DNA of 64,000 bases from Hyphomonadaceae bacterium. Lineage in GTDB: Bacteria; Pseudomonadota; Alphaproteobacteria; Caulobacterales; Aquidulcibacteraceae. How positions within the stretch are numbered: position 1 is the stretch's first letter; each line of letters opens with the position of its first letter. The notes beneath the pieces were generated by a model. It worked only from the letters and a program-made list of their open reading frames with translations, was not told where the DNA came from and did no database searches. Positions 45,062-54,416 of this stretch are shown piece by piece. The stretch covers positions 186,001 through 250,000 of the forward strand of contig JAHDXR010000002.1 in the NCBI GenBank assembly GCA_023384105.1. Direction: 5' to 3'. The position numbers and the translations under genes are program-made.

Positions 45062-45424
45062 TTACGCCTCCGGAGCGGCCTCGCCTGCCGACGCCGCCTG
45101 CGCGCGTTCTTCTGCGCGCTCGGTCATCTTCTTGCCGGGCTTGGCCTTGTTGGGGTTGTTGCGGGCTTCACGCTTCATGACGCCAGCCTGGTCCAGGAAC
45201 CGCGCGACGCGGTCGGTCGGCTGAGCGCCCTTCGACATCCACTCTTGAATCCGATCGAGCTTCAGGGTGACCCGGTTGGGGTCTTCGGACTTCAATATAG
45301 GATTGTAGGTTCCGACTTTCTCAATGAAACGCCCGTCGCGCGGGCTCCGGCTGTCGGCCACAACGATGGAGTAGAATGGACGCTTCTTGGCGCCGCCGCG
45401 CGCGAGACGGATTTTGAGGGACAT
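45062..45424 (-). CDS. rpsP: 30S ribosomal protein S16
   Basis: 120 residues from ATG 45424. Begins [43 protein letters not shown], then [28 protein letters not shown], the S16 signature. The C-terminal ~35 residues are Ala/Glu/Lys-rich, an extension seen in other alphaproteobacterial S16 proteins. It lies 24 bases after ffh. Confidence 0.98.
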   Translation of the reverse strand: MSLKIRLARGGAKKRPFYSIVVADSRSPRDGRFIEKVGTYNPILKSEDPNRVTLKLDRIQEWMSKGAQPTDRVARFLDQAGVMKREARNNPNKAKPGKKMTERAEERAQAASAGEAAPEA

Positions 45425-45448
45425 TTCTGCTGCTTCTCCTTTGAACTC

Positions 45449-46918
45449 TTAGCTTTTTTTGTTGCTTCCGGGAAGTCCCGGCAACCCACCGGGGAGTCCC
45501 GGCGGGCCAGATTGAGGGTTAAGGCCGGGTAGGGATTTTCCCGACCCCAGCTGCTTCAGGACTTCGGGATTGGGCCTGGCGCCCCCCATCCCGGGCATGC
45601 CGAAGGGCATCTTTCCCTTGCCCATGGCCTTGGCCATGTCGGCCATGTTGCGGTGCATCTTGAGCAGACGGTTGACCTCCACGACCTCGACGCCCGCGCC
45701 CTTGGCGATGCGGGCGCGGCGGCGGCCGTTGAGCAGGTCGGGCTTGGCGCGCTCGGCCTTGGTCATCGAGCGGATGATGGCGATCTGGCGGTGGATCTGC
45801 CTGTCGTCGAGCTGGGCGTCGGAAATCTGGCTTTTCATCTTCTGGACGCCGGGCAGCATGCCCATGACGCCCTTGAGACCGCCGATCTGGATCAGCTGCG
45901 ACAGTTGCTTTTCCATGTCGTCGAAGTCGAAGCGGCCCTTGGCCAGCTTCTTGGCCATTTTCTCGGCTTCGGCGCGGTCGACGGTTTCGACCGCCTTTTC
46001 AACCAGTCCGACGATGTCGCCCTGGCCGAGGATGCGCCCGGCGATGCGCTGGGCGTCGAACGGTTCGAGCGCGTCGGCGCGTTCGCCGAGGCCGAGGAAC
46101 TTGATCGGCAGGCCGGTGACGGCGCGCATGGAGAGGGCCGCTCCGCCGCGGCCGTCGCCGTCGGCGCGGGTGAGGACGAGGCCGGTCAGCGGCAGGCGCT
46201 CGTGGAAGCGCTTGGCGGTCTCGACCGCGTCCTGGCCGGTGAGGCTGTCGGCGACGAGCAGGACTTCGGGCGGCCTGGCGATCTGCGCGATCGAGGCCGC
46301 TTCCGCCATCATTTCTTCGTCGAGGGTGGTGCGCCCGGCGGTGTCGAGGATGAGGACGTCGTGGCCGCCGAGGCGCGCGGCCTGGAGCGCACGCTTGGCG
46401 ATCTCCTGGGGCGTCTGGCCGGCGATGATCGGCAGCACGTCGACGCCGATGGTCTTGCCGAGGGTGGAGAGCTGCTCCATCGCCGCCGGGCGGCGGGTGT
46501 CGAGCGAGGCCATCAGCACGCGCTTTTTGTCCGTCTTGGTGAGACGGAGCGCGATCTTGGCGGCGGTGGTGGTTTTGCCGGAGCCCTGGAGGCCCGCCAT
46601 CATGATGACGTTGGGTGGCTCGCCGTGGACGCGCAGGCCTTCGGGCGGTCCCTCGCCGCCGAGCATGTCCACGAGCGCGTCATAGACGATCTTGACGACC
46701 TGCTGGCCGGGCTTCACCGACTTGATGACGGCTTCGCCGACGGCTTCGGTTTTCACCCTGGCGATGAAGTCCTTGACCACGGGCAGCGCCACGTCGGCCT
46801 CGAGCAGGGCCACGCGCACCTCGCGCAGGGCGGCGTCGACGTCGGCCTCCGACAGCGCACCGCGCCCGGTGAGCTTGTCGAAAACGCCGCCTAAGCGCTC
46901 TGTCAGGGCCTCAAACAT
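45449..46918 (-). CDS. ffh: Signal recognition particle protein Ffh
   Basis: 489 residues from ATG 46918, 6 bases after AGGAG; an ATG at 46972 is upstream of that site and unlikely. The N and G domains carry GLQGSGKTTTAAKIALRL, DTRRPAAMEQLSTLG, DVLILDTAGRTTLDEEMM and TRADGDGRGGAALSM. The M domain has MEKQLSQLIQIGGLKGVMGMLPG and a Gly/Met/Pro-rich end. It binds signal sequences and 4.5S RNA and works with FtsY, encoded 6 kb away. Confidence 0.97.
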   Translation of the reverse strand: MFEALTERLGGVFDKLTGRGALSEADVDAALREVRVALLEADVALPVVKDFIARVKTEAVGEAVIKSVKPGQQVVKIVYDALVDMLGGEGPPEGLRVHGEPPNVIMMAGLQGSGKTTTAAKIALRLTKTDKKRVLMASLDTRRPAAMEQLSTLGKTIGVDVLPIIAGQTPQEIAKRALQAARLGGHDVLILDTAGRTTLDEEMMAEAASIAQIARPPEVLLVADSLTGQDAVETAKRFHERLPLTGLVLTRADGDGRGGAALSMRAVTGLPIKFLGLGERADALEPFDAQRIAGRILGQGDIVGLVEKAVETVDRAEAEKMAKKLAKGRFDFDDMEKQLSQLIQIGGLKGVMGMLPGVQKMKSQISDAQLDDRQIHRQIAIIRSMTKAERAKPDLLNGRRRARIAKGAGVEVVEVNRLLKMHRNMADMAKAMGKGKMPFGMPGMGGARPNPEVLKQLGSGKSLPGLNPQSGPPGLPGGLPGLPGSNKKS

Positions 46919-47106
46919 TCCAACTCCTAAACTCCTCCCCCGCTTGCCGGGGAGCAGCACGCGCCAAAGCACTTTTACCCCGCCGGACGATCACGTCGGG
47001 CGGGGTGCCTCGCCGGCCTCCGGGCCCCATATGGGGCCGTGTGCCGGTCAAAGCGCGCTTTTAGTCTGGCGCGTGGGCGGGCTTTTAGTTGCGAACGGCG
47101 GGGCGG

Positions 47107-48201
47107 TCAAACGCCGAGGCGGCCGGCTACTTCTTCGCCGATGGCGAGCGAGGCGGTGAGGCCGGGGCTTTCGATGCCGAAGAGGCAGACGAGGTTGGCG
47201 GCGCCGTCATCGATGACGAAGTCGCCCTGGGGTTCGTCGGGGCCGTGCAGCTTGGGGCGGATGCCGGCGTAGTCGGGAACGAGCGCGCCGTCGGGCAGCG
47301 CCGGCCAGAAGCGGCGGATGGCGGCGTAGAAGCCGGCGGCGCGGGCGGGGTCGACGGCGTAGCTCTCGGCGTCAACGAATTGGAGGTCGGGGCCGAAGCG
47401 GGCGACGCCGCCGAGGTCGCGGCGATAGTGCGTGCCGAGCGCGCCGGGGATCGGCGGGGGATAGATGAGGCGCGCGAACGGCGTCCTGACGCCTTGCAAC
47501 GCGAAGTAACTGCCTTTGCCGAAGTGAAGCGCGGGGATGCGCTCGGGCGGGAAGCTGTCGACCAGGCGCGCGGCCGCCTGCGCGCCCAGGCCGGCGGCGA
47601 TCACCAGCTGGCGCACGGTGATGGCGGTGGGCGCGTCGCCGCCGACGCGGACGCCGAAGCCCTCGGCAACCGGGGCGGCGCCGAGGAAGGGCGCGTTCAG
47701 AACCACCGCGCCGCCGTGCGCTTCGATCTCGCCTTCGAGCGCGTCCATGTAGCCGTGCGCGTCGAACACGCCGCTCTCGCGCGATTCCAGGGCGGCGACG
47801 GCGTTGAGCTGCGGCTCCAGCGCGCGCGCTTCGGCGCCGCTGAGCCAGCGCACGCCTTCAACGCCGTTGATTTCGCTCTGCTCGGCCAGGCGTTCGAGCG
47901 CTTCGATCTCGCTGTCCTCGGTGGCGACGATGAGCTTGCCGCATTTATCGTAGGCGACAGTGTGCGCGTCGAGGAACGGATAGAGCGCGCGCCGGCCGGC
48001 GACGCAGAGGCGCGCCTTCAGCGATCCGGTGGGATAATGCAGCCCGGCGTGGACAACTTCGGAATTGCGCGAGGAGACGCCGGCGCCGATGCGCGAGTTT
48101 CGTTCCAGCACGACAACGGATCGGCCGCGCCGCGCGAACGCATAGCCGCACGCCAGGCCGACTGCGCCTGCCCCTACGATCGCCACGTCAAAGTCGCTCA
48201 T
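47107..48201 (-). CDS. lhgO: FAD-dependent oxidoreductase, L-2-hydroxyglutarate oxidase type
   Basis: 364 residues from ATG 48201. FAD-binding GAGAVGLACGYAFARRG at the N-terminus, then SRNSEVVHAGLHYPTGSLKARLCVAGRRALYPF, typical of L2HGDH/LhgO. Further motifs are KCGKLIVATEDSEI, HGYMDALEGEIEAHGG, FGKGSYFALQG and GIRPKLHGPDEPQGDFVI. LhgO oxidises L-2-hydroxyglutarate, a side product of TCA enzymes, to 2-oxoglutarate. Other DAO-superfamily substrates are possible. Confidence 0.85.
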   Translation of the reverse strand: MSDFDVAIVGAGAVGLACGYAFARRGRSVVVLERNSRIGAGVSSRNSEVVHAGLHYPTGSLKARLCVAGRRALYPFLDAHTVAYDKCGKLIVATEDSEIEALERLAEQSEINGVEGVRWLSGAEARALEPQLNAVAALESRESGVFDAHGYMDALEGEIEAHGGAVVLNAPFLGAAPVAEGFGVRVGGDAPTAITVRQLVIAAGLGAQAAARLVDSFPPERIPALHFGKGSYFALQGVRTPFARLIYPPPIPGALGTHYRRDLGGVARFGPDLQFVDAESYAVDPARAAGFYAAIRRFWPALPDGALVPDYAGIRPKLHGPDEPQGDFVIDDGAANLVCLFGIESPGLTASLAIGEEVAGRLGV

Positions 48202-48331
48202 GTCGGCCGCCGCACCGCCGCCCTCGCTCCAGCGCTTAACCGTTCTTAATCGCTGTAACTGATCTTACGAACGAGCGGTTAATCTAAACGCAAGCACGCG
48301 GCGGTAGTTTGGGGCGCTGGTCGAGGTCCGC

Positions 48332-49708
48332 GTGATCAATTTCCAAGATCCATCCATGTACGCCGCGGCGCGCGCGCACGTTGCAAGCCTGCGCTGGCGC
48401 GTGGCGGTGGGGACGCTGTTTGCGGTCGGCGCTTCGTTCGTGCTCGATTCCTTCGCCGCGGGCTTCGGCTGGTTTCTGGCGGTGATGCTGTCGACCGGCT
48501 TCGACGCCATGCTCGGCCAGACCTACATCGAAACGCGCAGCCAGCGCGAGAAGCGCACCTCGGGCGCGCTGTTCGTGTGGGGCGTCGCCTTCTCGATCGC
48601 GATCTTCTCGGCGATGACGCTTTATCTCGCCGCCTATGGCGGCGGGACGGGACGCATTCTTTCGGCGCTGATGGCGGCGAGCGCGCTGGTCAGCGTCATG
48701 CTGTTTCTGTTCCAGGCGCCGGGCTTCATGCTGATCACGGCGGCGCCTGCAACCTTGTGCCTGCTGGCGATGGCGTTCATGCCGTTCCAGCAGGGGCCGG
48801 CCGACGAGTCCTGGCAGGGTGCGGTCGGCGCCGCGTGCGGGGCGGCGGGGTTCCTCGCCTACGTGATCCGGGCCGCGCTCTATAACGGCCGCATGGTGAC
48901 GGGGCTCAAGGCGGCGAACCAGGAAGCCAAGGAACGCGCGCTCGAAGCCGAGGTGAAGCGGGCCGAGGCGGAAGAGGCGAACCGGGCCAAGTCGGAATTC
49001 CTCGCGGTGATGACGCACGAACTGCGCACGCCGCTCAACGCCGTGATCGGCTATGCCGAGATCATCAACGAAGACCTCGCGGCGGAAGGGCGCGCCGAGC
49101 TGGCGGAAGACGCCGGCAAGATCACCGGTTCGGCGCGGCACCTGCTCGGGCTGATCGACCAGATTCTCAACCTCTCCAGCATCGACGCCGGCCAGGAAGG
49201 CGTGACGCCGCGCGACGTCGACGTGCGCCGGCTGATCGAGGAGGCGGTGGCCGCATGTCAGGACGAGGCGCGCGCGGCGGGCAACCGCGTCTCGACGCGC
49301 ATCGGCGGCGACGCCGAGCATGCTTTCACCGACGGCGCCAAGCTCGCGGTGTGCCTTGGCGCGCTGCTGTCGAACGCGGTGAAGTTCACCTCGAACGGGC
49401 TGATCGCGGTGACGGCGACGCGCGACGAGGTGGATGGACGCGATTATCTGGTGATCGCGGTGTCCGACACCGGCGTCGGCATCGGCGCGCAGGATCTGCA
49501 GCGCGTGTTCACCCCGTTCACGCAGCTGGACGGCTCCGCCACGCGGGCGAAGGGCGGCATGGGGCTGGGACTCTCGATCGCGCAGCGCATGGCGGGCGCG
49601 CTGGGCGGCCAAGTGAAGGCGACGAGCGAACTTGGCGCCGGCTCCACGTTCACGATCGAGCTGCCGATGCGGCTGGGTGCGGCCCAGGCGATCCTGGCGG
49701 CGGCCTGA
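48332..49708 (+). CDS. Membrane histidine kinase
   Basis: 458 residues from GTG 48332. An N-terminal membrane domain of about five helices (residues ~20-190) has no recognised sensor fold. A short coiled coil (EAKERALEAEVKRAEAEEAN) leads to the HisKA box, His229 in MTHELRTPLNAVIGYAE. The ATPase domain has LSNAVKFTSNG, DTGVGIG and GGMGLGLSIAQRMAG. There is no receiver domain and no adjacent response regulator, so it is an orphan kinase. Its signal is unknown. Confidence 0.92.
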   Translation: MINFQDPSMYAAARAHVASLRWRVAVGTLFAVGASFVLDSFAAGFGWFLAVMLSTGFDAMLGQTYIETRSQREKRTSGALFVWGVAFSIAIFSAMTLYLAAYGGGTGRILSALMAASALVSVMLFLFQAPGFMLITAAPATLCLLAMAFMPFQQGPADESWQGAVGAACGAAGFLAYVIRAALYNGRMVTGLKAANQEAKERALEAEVKRAEAEEANRAKSEFLAVMTHELRTPLNAVIGYAEIINEDLAAEGRAELAEDAGKITGSARHLLGLIDQILNLSSIDAGQEGVTPRDVDVRRLIEEAVAACQDEARAAGNRVSTRIGGDAEHAFTDGAKLAVCLGALLSNAVKFTSNGLIAVTATRDEVDGRDYLVIAVSDTGVGIGAQDLQRVFTPFTQLDGSATRAKGGMGLGLSIAQRMAGALGGQVKATSELGAGSTFTIELPMRLGAAQAILAAA

Positions 49709-49865
49709 ACTCTCCCTAAAAGAGCGCCCCGCCCCTCCGTCCTGGGAGGGTCGCGCGGTCGGCGGGGGGAGGGTACGACCGCGCTGCGGGGACTGCGGTT
49801 AGAACGGCGGCTACGCCGGATCGTTCCGGACCGCTTGTCGCAATTCTCAGCGAGACAAAACTAAT

Positions 49866-49897
49866 ATAGACAAGCTTGTCCGATAGAGTTTGTCTAT
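49866..49897. promoter_or_regulatory. LysR-type dyad overlapping the oxyR start
   Basis: ATAGACAA (49866-49873) and TTGTCTAT (49890-49897) form a 32-bp dyad. Its right arm includes the first two bases of the oxyR ATG. Within it, GACAAGCTTGTC (49869-49880) is a perfect palindrome. ATAG/CTAT half-sites are typical of OxyR binding, so autoregulation is likely. Confidence 0.5.
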
Positions 49898-50810
49898 GAG
49901 CGAACGCATCCCCGCCTCCTCGATGCCGACTTTGCGGCAGCTGCAATTCCTGACCGCCCTGCGGGCCGAAGGGAGCTTTGTGGCGGCGGCGGAGGCGGTA
50001 GGGGTGACGCAGCCGACGCTGTCGGCTGGGATCAAGGACCTGGAGACGGCGCTCGGGGTCGTGCTGGTGGAGCGCGGGCGTTCAGGCGCGGTGCTGACGC
50101 CGGCCGGCGCGGAGGCGGTCGACCGCGCGGCGCGTGCGCTGAGCGAGGTCGAGGAGCTGGTGCGCGCGGTGCAGGGCGCGGGCGAGCCGCTGTCGAGCGT
50201 GTTCAAGCTGGGCGCGATCCCGACCATCGCGCCGTTCCTGCTGCCGAAGGCGCTGCCGCTGCTGAAGCGGAAGTTTCCGAAGCTGCGGCTGCAGCTGCGG
50301 GAGGACCTGACCAGCCGCCTGATCGAGCAGCTGCGCATGCGCACGCTCGACGCCGCGATCATCGCGCTGCCGTACGAAGCGTCGGGGATCGCCACGGCGC
50401 CGATTGCGGACGACGAGTTCTTCGTGCTGACGCCGGACGATCACCCGCTGGCCAAGCGCAACGATCTCGCGCCGGAACACCTGCAGAGCGAGGACCTGCT
50501 GCTGCTGGAGGACGGGCACTGCCTGCGCGACCACGCGCTCTCGGCCTGCCGGGTGGCGCCCTCGCGGCGTTCGGCGGAGGTCGGCGCCACCAGCCTGCAC
50601 ACGCTGGTGCAGATGGTGGCGGGCGGCATGGGCGTGACGCTGCTGCCGAAGCTGGCGGCGGAAGGCGGCGCCGCGGCGGGCGCGCACGTGGCGGTGCGGC
50701 CGTTCGCGCGGCCGATCGTGGGACGCTCGATCGGGATTGCATGGCGCGACGGCAGCCCGCGCGAAGAAGAAGCGCGCCTGCTGGCGGATGTGCTGCGCGA
50801 GCTATTCTGA
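49896..50810 (+). CDS. oxyR: Hydrogen-peroxide regulator OxyR
   Basis: 304 residues from ATG 49896. The LysR helix-turn-helix is TLRQLQFLTALRAEGSFVAAAEAVGVTQPTLSAGIKDLE. The peroxide-sensing Cys pair is conserved: Cys209 and Cys218 in LLEDGHCLRDHALSAC, with the same spacing as Cys199/Cys208 of E. coli OxyR. Peroxide oxidises the pair to a disulfide and activates antioxidant genes. No catalase or peroxiredoxin gene is adjacent. Confidence 0.95.
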   Translation: MSERIPASSMPTLRQLQFLTALRAEGSFVAAAEAVGVTQPTLSAGIKDLETALGVVLVERGRSGAVLTPAGAEAVDRAARALSEVEELVRAVQGAGEPLSSVFKLGAIPTIAPFLLPKALPLLKRKFPKLRLQLREDLTSRLIEQLRMRTLDAAIIALPYEASGIATAPIADDEFFVLTPDDHPLAKRNDLAPEHLQSEDLLLLEDGHCLRDHALSACRVAPSRRSAEVGATSLHTLVQMVAGGMGVTLLPKLAAEGGAAAGAHVAVRPFARPIVGRSIGIAWRDGSPREEEARLLADVLRELF

Positions 50811-50821
50811 AGCGCGACGCC

Positions 50822-50919
50822 TATGGAGCGCCGGCGCCCTCGCCGGCATGGTGCGACGGCTACCGACAAGCCGGCGCTTGTTCGATCGGGCGCATGCCGG
50901 CGAGGGCGCCGGCGCTCCA
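50822..50919. repeat. GCCGGC-family element with a perfect 28-bp inverted repeat
   Basis: 50822-50849 (ATGGAGCGCCGGCGCC... to GCCGGCATG) is the exact reverse complement of 50892-50919; the 42-base loop contains further GCCGGC. It lies between oxyR and the convergent membrane gene at 50924. Confidence 0.9.
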
Positions 50920-50923
50920 TGTT

Positions 50924-51262
50924 TTAGGCGGTCGGCCAGTCGGGCTTCGACAGCTGCTTGGCGATGTGCGGCAGGCGGATGACCAGCCACACCGCCGACC
51001 AGACGTTGCCCAGGATGAAGATGGGGGCGGCCCAGAGCGCGGCGACCATCCAGGAGCGCTCGGTCAAAAACACGATCACGGCGAAGAAGAAGAAGCCGAT
51101 ATAGAGGTCGGCGAGGCCGGCGACGCCCCAAGGCAGCGTGGTGATGACGGCGAACTGATCCAGGAACGTCCCGTGCAGGTCGGTCATGGCGACGGCGGCC
51201 CAGATGAGGAGGCCGAGCATGGCCAGCCCCAGGATTCCGATCACGGCCCGCAATACGTTCAT
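50924..51262 (-). CDS. Small membrane protein, DUF1475-like
   Basis: 112 residues from ATG 51262. Three transmembrane helices: VLRAVIGILGLAMLGLLIWA, the LPWGVAGLADLYIGFFFFAVIVF region and ALWAAPIFILGNVWSAVWLV. The DLYIGF and LGN motifs resemble DUF1475 proteins. Function unknown. Confidence 0.7.
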   Translation of the reverse strand: MNVLRAVIGILGLAMLGLLIWAAVAMTDLHGTFLDQFAVITTLPWGVAGLADLYIGFFFFAVIVFLTERSWMVAALWAAPIFILGNVWSAVWLVIRLPHIAKQLSKPDWPTA

Positions 51263-51354
51263 GGAAGCTCTCCTGCCCGCGCTTGTCCCTGCGGTCGGGC
51301 GAGAAATCAAGAGCGGGGAGCGCGGGTCCGAGCCGCCCGCGCTCCCTGCTCCGG

Positions 51355-53466
51355 TCAGTCCATCAAGCGCTGCATCAGGTAGGTGTATTCGAGCGCGCGG
51401 CGGCGGGCGGCTTCGTTGAGATTGGCCGCCGCGGAATGGCCGCCGTCGATGTTCTCGTAATAGAGCGCCGGCATGCCCAGTTCGATCATGCGGGCGACAT
51501 ATTTGCGCGCGTGGCCGGGATGGACGCGGTCGTCCTTGGTGCTGGTGAGCACGAACGGCAGCGGGAAGTCGCCGCGCTCGCGCAGGTTCTGGTACGGCGT
51601 GATGGTTTCGAGGAAGGCGCGCTCTTCCGGGTTGGAGGGCGAGCCGTATTCGTCGACCCACGACGCGCCGGCGAGCAGCTGGTCGTAGCGCAGCATGTCG
51701 AGCAGCGGCACCTGCACGACGGCGGCGTTGATCATCTCCGGGTGCTGGTTGAGCATCACGCCCATCAGCAGGCCGCCGTTCGAGCCGCCCATGATGCCGA
51801 GGCGGCGCGGGCCGGTGACGCCGCGTTCGACGAGATCGCGTTCGACGGCGTAGAAGTCGTCATAGACGACCTGGCGGTTGGTGCGCAGGCCGGCCTGGTG
51901 CCAGGCCGGGCCGAACTCGCCGCCGCCGCGGATGTTGGCCATGACGTAGACGCCGCCGCGTTCGAGCCACAGCTTGCCGACATAGGGCGAATAGCCGGGC
52001 GTCATCGACACCTGGAAGCCGCCATAGGCGTAGAGCAGCGTCGGGTTCCCGCCGTCGAGCGGCATGTCGCGCCGGTGCATGACGAAGTACGGCACGCGCG
52101 CGCCGTCGCGGCTGACCGCTTCGAACTGTTCGGCGACATAGTTCGACGCGTCGAACTGCGCCGGCAGCGAACGCACGGCGCGCGTTGCGTGCGTCGGGCC
52201 GTCGAACGTGTAGAGCGTGTCGGGCGTGAGATAGTCTTCGTACACTGCGAAGGCGCGCTGTTCCATCGGCGACGCGCCGGCGAAGCTTATCGAGCCGTTC
52301 TGCGGCAGTTCGAGATCGCCGATGGCGAACAGGCCGCCATGGTATGTGATGCGCGTGAGGCGGCCGCGGACGTTCTCGAAGCGGGCGGCCAGAATCGCGT
52401 CGCGCGTGATGGCGACGGCTTCGATCGATTGCCGCTCCGTCGGCCGGATGAGGGTTATGGCGTCAGGCTGCTCCCTGCTGCTTTGATGGAGCGGATAGCT
52501 GATCAAGGCGCCTTGCCGGAGCTGGAGCCAGTCTTCCTGCAGGGTGATGATGAGCTGGCCTTGGAACAGCCCCTGAATAGTGGCCTTGCGCGGCAGGCTG
52601 ATGCGTTCGGGCAGGCCGCGGTCGAGGCGATAATAGACGGACTCGAAGAAGGTTGTCGCTTGCACGACGATGGGCGTGCGCGCGCCGTTGGGGTCTTGAA
52701 GCACGCCGGGGAACACGCCGACATCGCTCGCCTGGCCGCGCATGATTTCAGTGGCGGATTCGAGCGGCGTGCCGCGCGACCAGCGCTTCACGACGAACGG
52801 GTAGCCGCTTTCGGTCATCGTGCCCTCGCCCCAATCGGTGGCGATGAGCAGCGTATCGCGATCGAGCCAGGCCACGCCGGACTTGGCCTCGGGCACGACA
52901 AAGCCGCGCCCCTCGAACAGGCGGGTGTTGAGGTTGAACTCGCGGATGGTGACGGCGTCCTTGCCGCCGTCGGAGAGCGAGACGAGGCAACGCGGCGTGC
53001 CGTCCAGGCAGTCGGCGCCCTTGAACACCCAGTTGGCGTTTTCGGCGGCGGCGAGCGCGTCGATGTCGAGCACGGTTTCCCAGCGCGGGTCGCCGTCGCG
53101 CGCGAATTCTTCGAGCGGCGCGCGGCGGTAGACGCCGCGTACGTGGGTCTCGTCCTGCCAGAAATTGTAGTAGTAGCCGTCATGAACGCCGCCGAGCGGC
53201 AGGCGGTCGCGGCTGTTGGCGAGCGCGAGCGCGTCGGCGTGCAGCTGGGCGTAGCGCGGGTCGCCTTCGAGCGCGCCGAGCGAGCGCGCGTTCTGTTCGC
53301 GCACCCAGGCGAGCGCGCGTTCGCCTTCGACCTCTTCGAGCCAGAGGTGTGGATCTTCGCCGGTCATGGCCATGCCGTTTGTCTCTGAGGTTGTGGCGGG
53401 TGTGGTGCCGCACGAAGCAAGAACGAGGGCCGCGGCGGCGGCTGTGACAATTGCGGCAAGGCGCAT
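51355..53466 (-). CDS. Prolyl oligopeptidase family protease (S9A), lipoprotein
   Basis: 703 residues from ATG 53466. A signal with lipobox VLASC predicts a lipid-anchored periplasmic enzyme. The N-terminal beta-propeller starts near EDPHLWLEEVEGERALAWV; the hydrolase domain has the catalytic triad Ser562 (MGGSNGGLL), Asp646 (KDDRVHPGHA) and His677 (DGGHSAA). It also has TLLYAYGGFQVSMTPGYSP and IRGGGEFGPAWH. Family members cut short peptides after proline. Lipid anchoring is less common than a plain signal peptide in this family. Confidence 0.93.
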   Translation of the reverse strand: MRLAAIVTAAAAALVLASCGTTPATTSETNGMAMTGEDPHLWLEEVEGERALAWVREQNARSLGALEGDPRYAQLHADALALANSRDRLPLGGVHDGYYYNFWQDETHVRGVYRRAPLEEFARDGDPRWETVLDIDALAAAENANWVFKGADCLDGTPRCLVSLSDGGKDAVTIREFNLNTRLFEGRGFVVPEAKSGVAWLDRDTLLIATDWGEGTMTESGYPFVVKRWSRGTPLESATEIMRGQASDVGVFPGVLQDPNGARTPIVVQATTFFESVYYRLDRGLPERISLPRKATIQGLFQGQLIITLQEDWLQLRQGALISYPLHQSSREQPDAITLIRPTERQSIEAVAITRDAILAARFENVRGRLTRITYHGGLFAIGDLELPQNGSISFAGASPMEQRAFAVYEDYLTPDTLYTFDGPTHATRAVRSLPAQFDASNYVAEQFEAVSRDGARVPYFVMHRRDMPLDGGNPTLLYAYGGFQVSMTPGYSPYVGKLWLERGGVYVMANIRGGGEFGPAWHQAGLRTNRQVVYDDFYAVERDLVERGVTGPRRLGIMGGSNGGLLMGVMLNQHPEMINAAVVQVPLLDMLRYDQLLAGASWVDEYGSPSNPEERAFLETITPYQNLRERGDFPLPFVLTSTKDDRVHPGHARKYVARMIELGMPALYYENIDGGHSAAANLNEAARRRALEYTYLMQRLMD

Positions 53467-53600
53467 AAGGCGTGTCCCTCCCCATCCCAAATCGGTGCGG
53501 CAACCAAGCAGAAAGGCGCGCGCGAGAAAAGGCCGGAATGCGCCCGCGCGCCGTCACGGAAACGTGGCGCTTGGCCGCAAACCGGCTTACATGAAGGCCG

Positions 53601-54416
53601 ATGCGCTATTTCAAGATGAACGGCTGCGGCAATGACTTCGTCATTCTCGACGCGCGCGCGCGCGGGACGATGGCGCTGTCGCCGGAGCAGGCGCGCGCCA
53701 TCGCCGACAGGAATACCGGTCTCGGCTGCGATCAGGTGATCGCGATCGAGCGTTCGGCCGAGGGCGACGCCTTCATGCGCATCTGGAACGCCGACGGCGG
53801 CCGGATCGACGCGTGCGGCAACGCCACGCGCTGCGTCGCCTGGCTGTTGATGGAGGAAGGCGGCGCCGTATCGCGCCGGATCGAGACGCCGGCGGGCATG
53901 CTCTACGCCGAGCGCGCGGGCGAACGGCTGATCGCCGTGGACATGGGCGTTCCGCTGCTGCGCTGGGACGAGATTCCGCTGGCGCGCGCCATGGCGACGG
54001 ACCGCATGGACTACGCCGTGAACGGCTTCGAGGCGCCCGGCGCTGTGAACATGGGCAACCCGCACGTCGTGTTTTTCGTCGATGACGCCGGCGCCGTACC
54101 GATCGAGACGCTCGGCCCGCGCATCGAGCATGACGCGCTCTTCCCGCAGCGCGTGAATGTCGAATTCGCCGAAGTGCGGTCGCCGCGCCGGATTCGCATG
54201 CGCGTGTGGGAGCGCGGCGCGGGCGTGACCAAGGCCTGCGGCACCGGCGCGTGCGCGACCGTGGTGGCGGCGCATCGGCAAGGGCGCGCCGAACGCAAGG
54301 CCGAGGTCCTGGTGGACGGCGGTTCACTTGAGATTGAGTGGCGCGCGGGCGATGACCACGTTCTGATGACCGGGCCGATCGAACTCGAATCCACCGGGGA
54401 GCTGCCTGCCGCATGA
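53601..54416 (+). CDS. dapF: Diaminopimelate epimerase
   Basis: 271 residues from ATG 53601. NGCGNDFVILDAR opens the protein; the two catalytic Cys are Cys72 (DACGNATRC) and Cys213 (TKACGTGACAT), and GNPHVVFFVDD is the middle landmark. It converts LL- to meso-diaminopimelate for lysine and peptidoglycan. Its end overlaps the next gene by 4 bases. Confidence 0.97.
   Translation: MRYFKMNGCGNDFVILDARARGTMALSPEQARAIADRNTGLGCDQVIAIERSAEGDAFMRIWNADGGRIDACGNATRCVAWLLMEEGGAVSRRIETPAGMLYAERAGERLIAVDMGVPLLRWDEIPLARAMATDRMDYAVNGFEAPGAVNMGNPHVVFFVDDAGAVPIETLGPRIEHDALFPQRVNVEFAEVRSPRRIRMRVWERGAGVTKACGTGACATVVAAHRQGRAERKAEVLVDGGSLEIEWRAGDDHVLMTGPIELESTGELPAA

Noticed and set aside
46919-47106. Hairpins between ffh and the lhgO-type gene as an RNA gene
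   Set aside because: CCCCGCTTGCCGGGG and GGGCCCCATATGGGGCC are short GC palindromes of the general repeat background, without a larger conserved RNA shape.
49709-49865. GC-rich sequence between the histidine kinase and oxyR as a small gene
   Set aside because: No ribosome site or plausible protein; it contains CCTCC/GGAGG-type palindromic background only.
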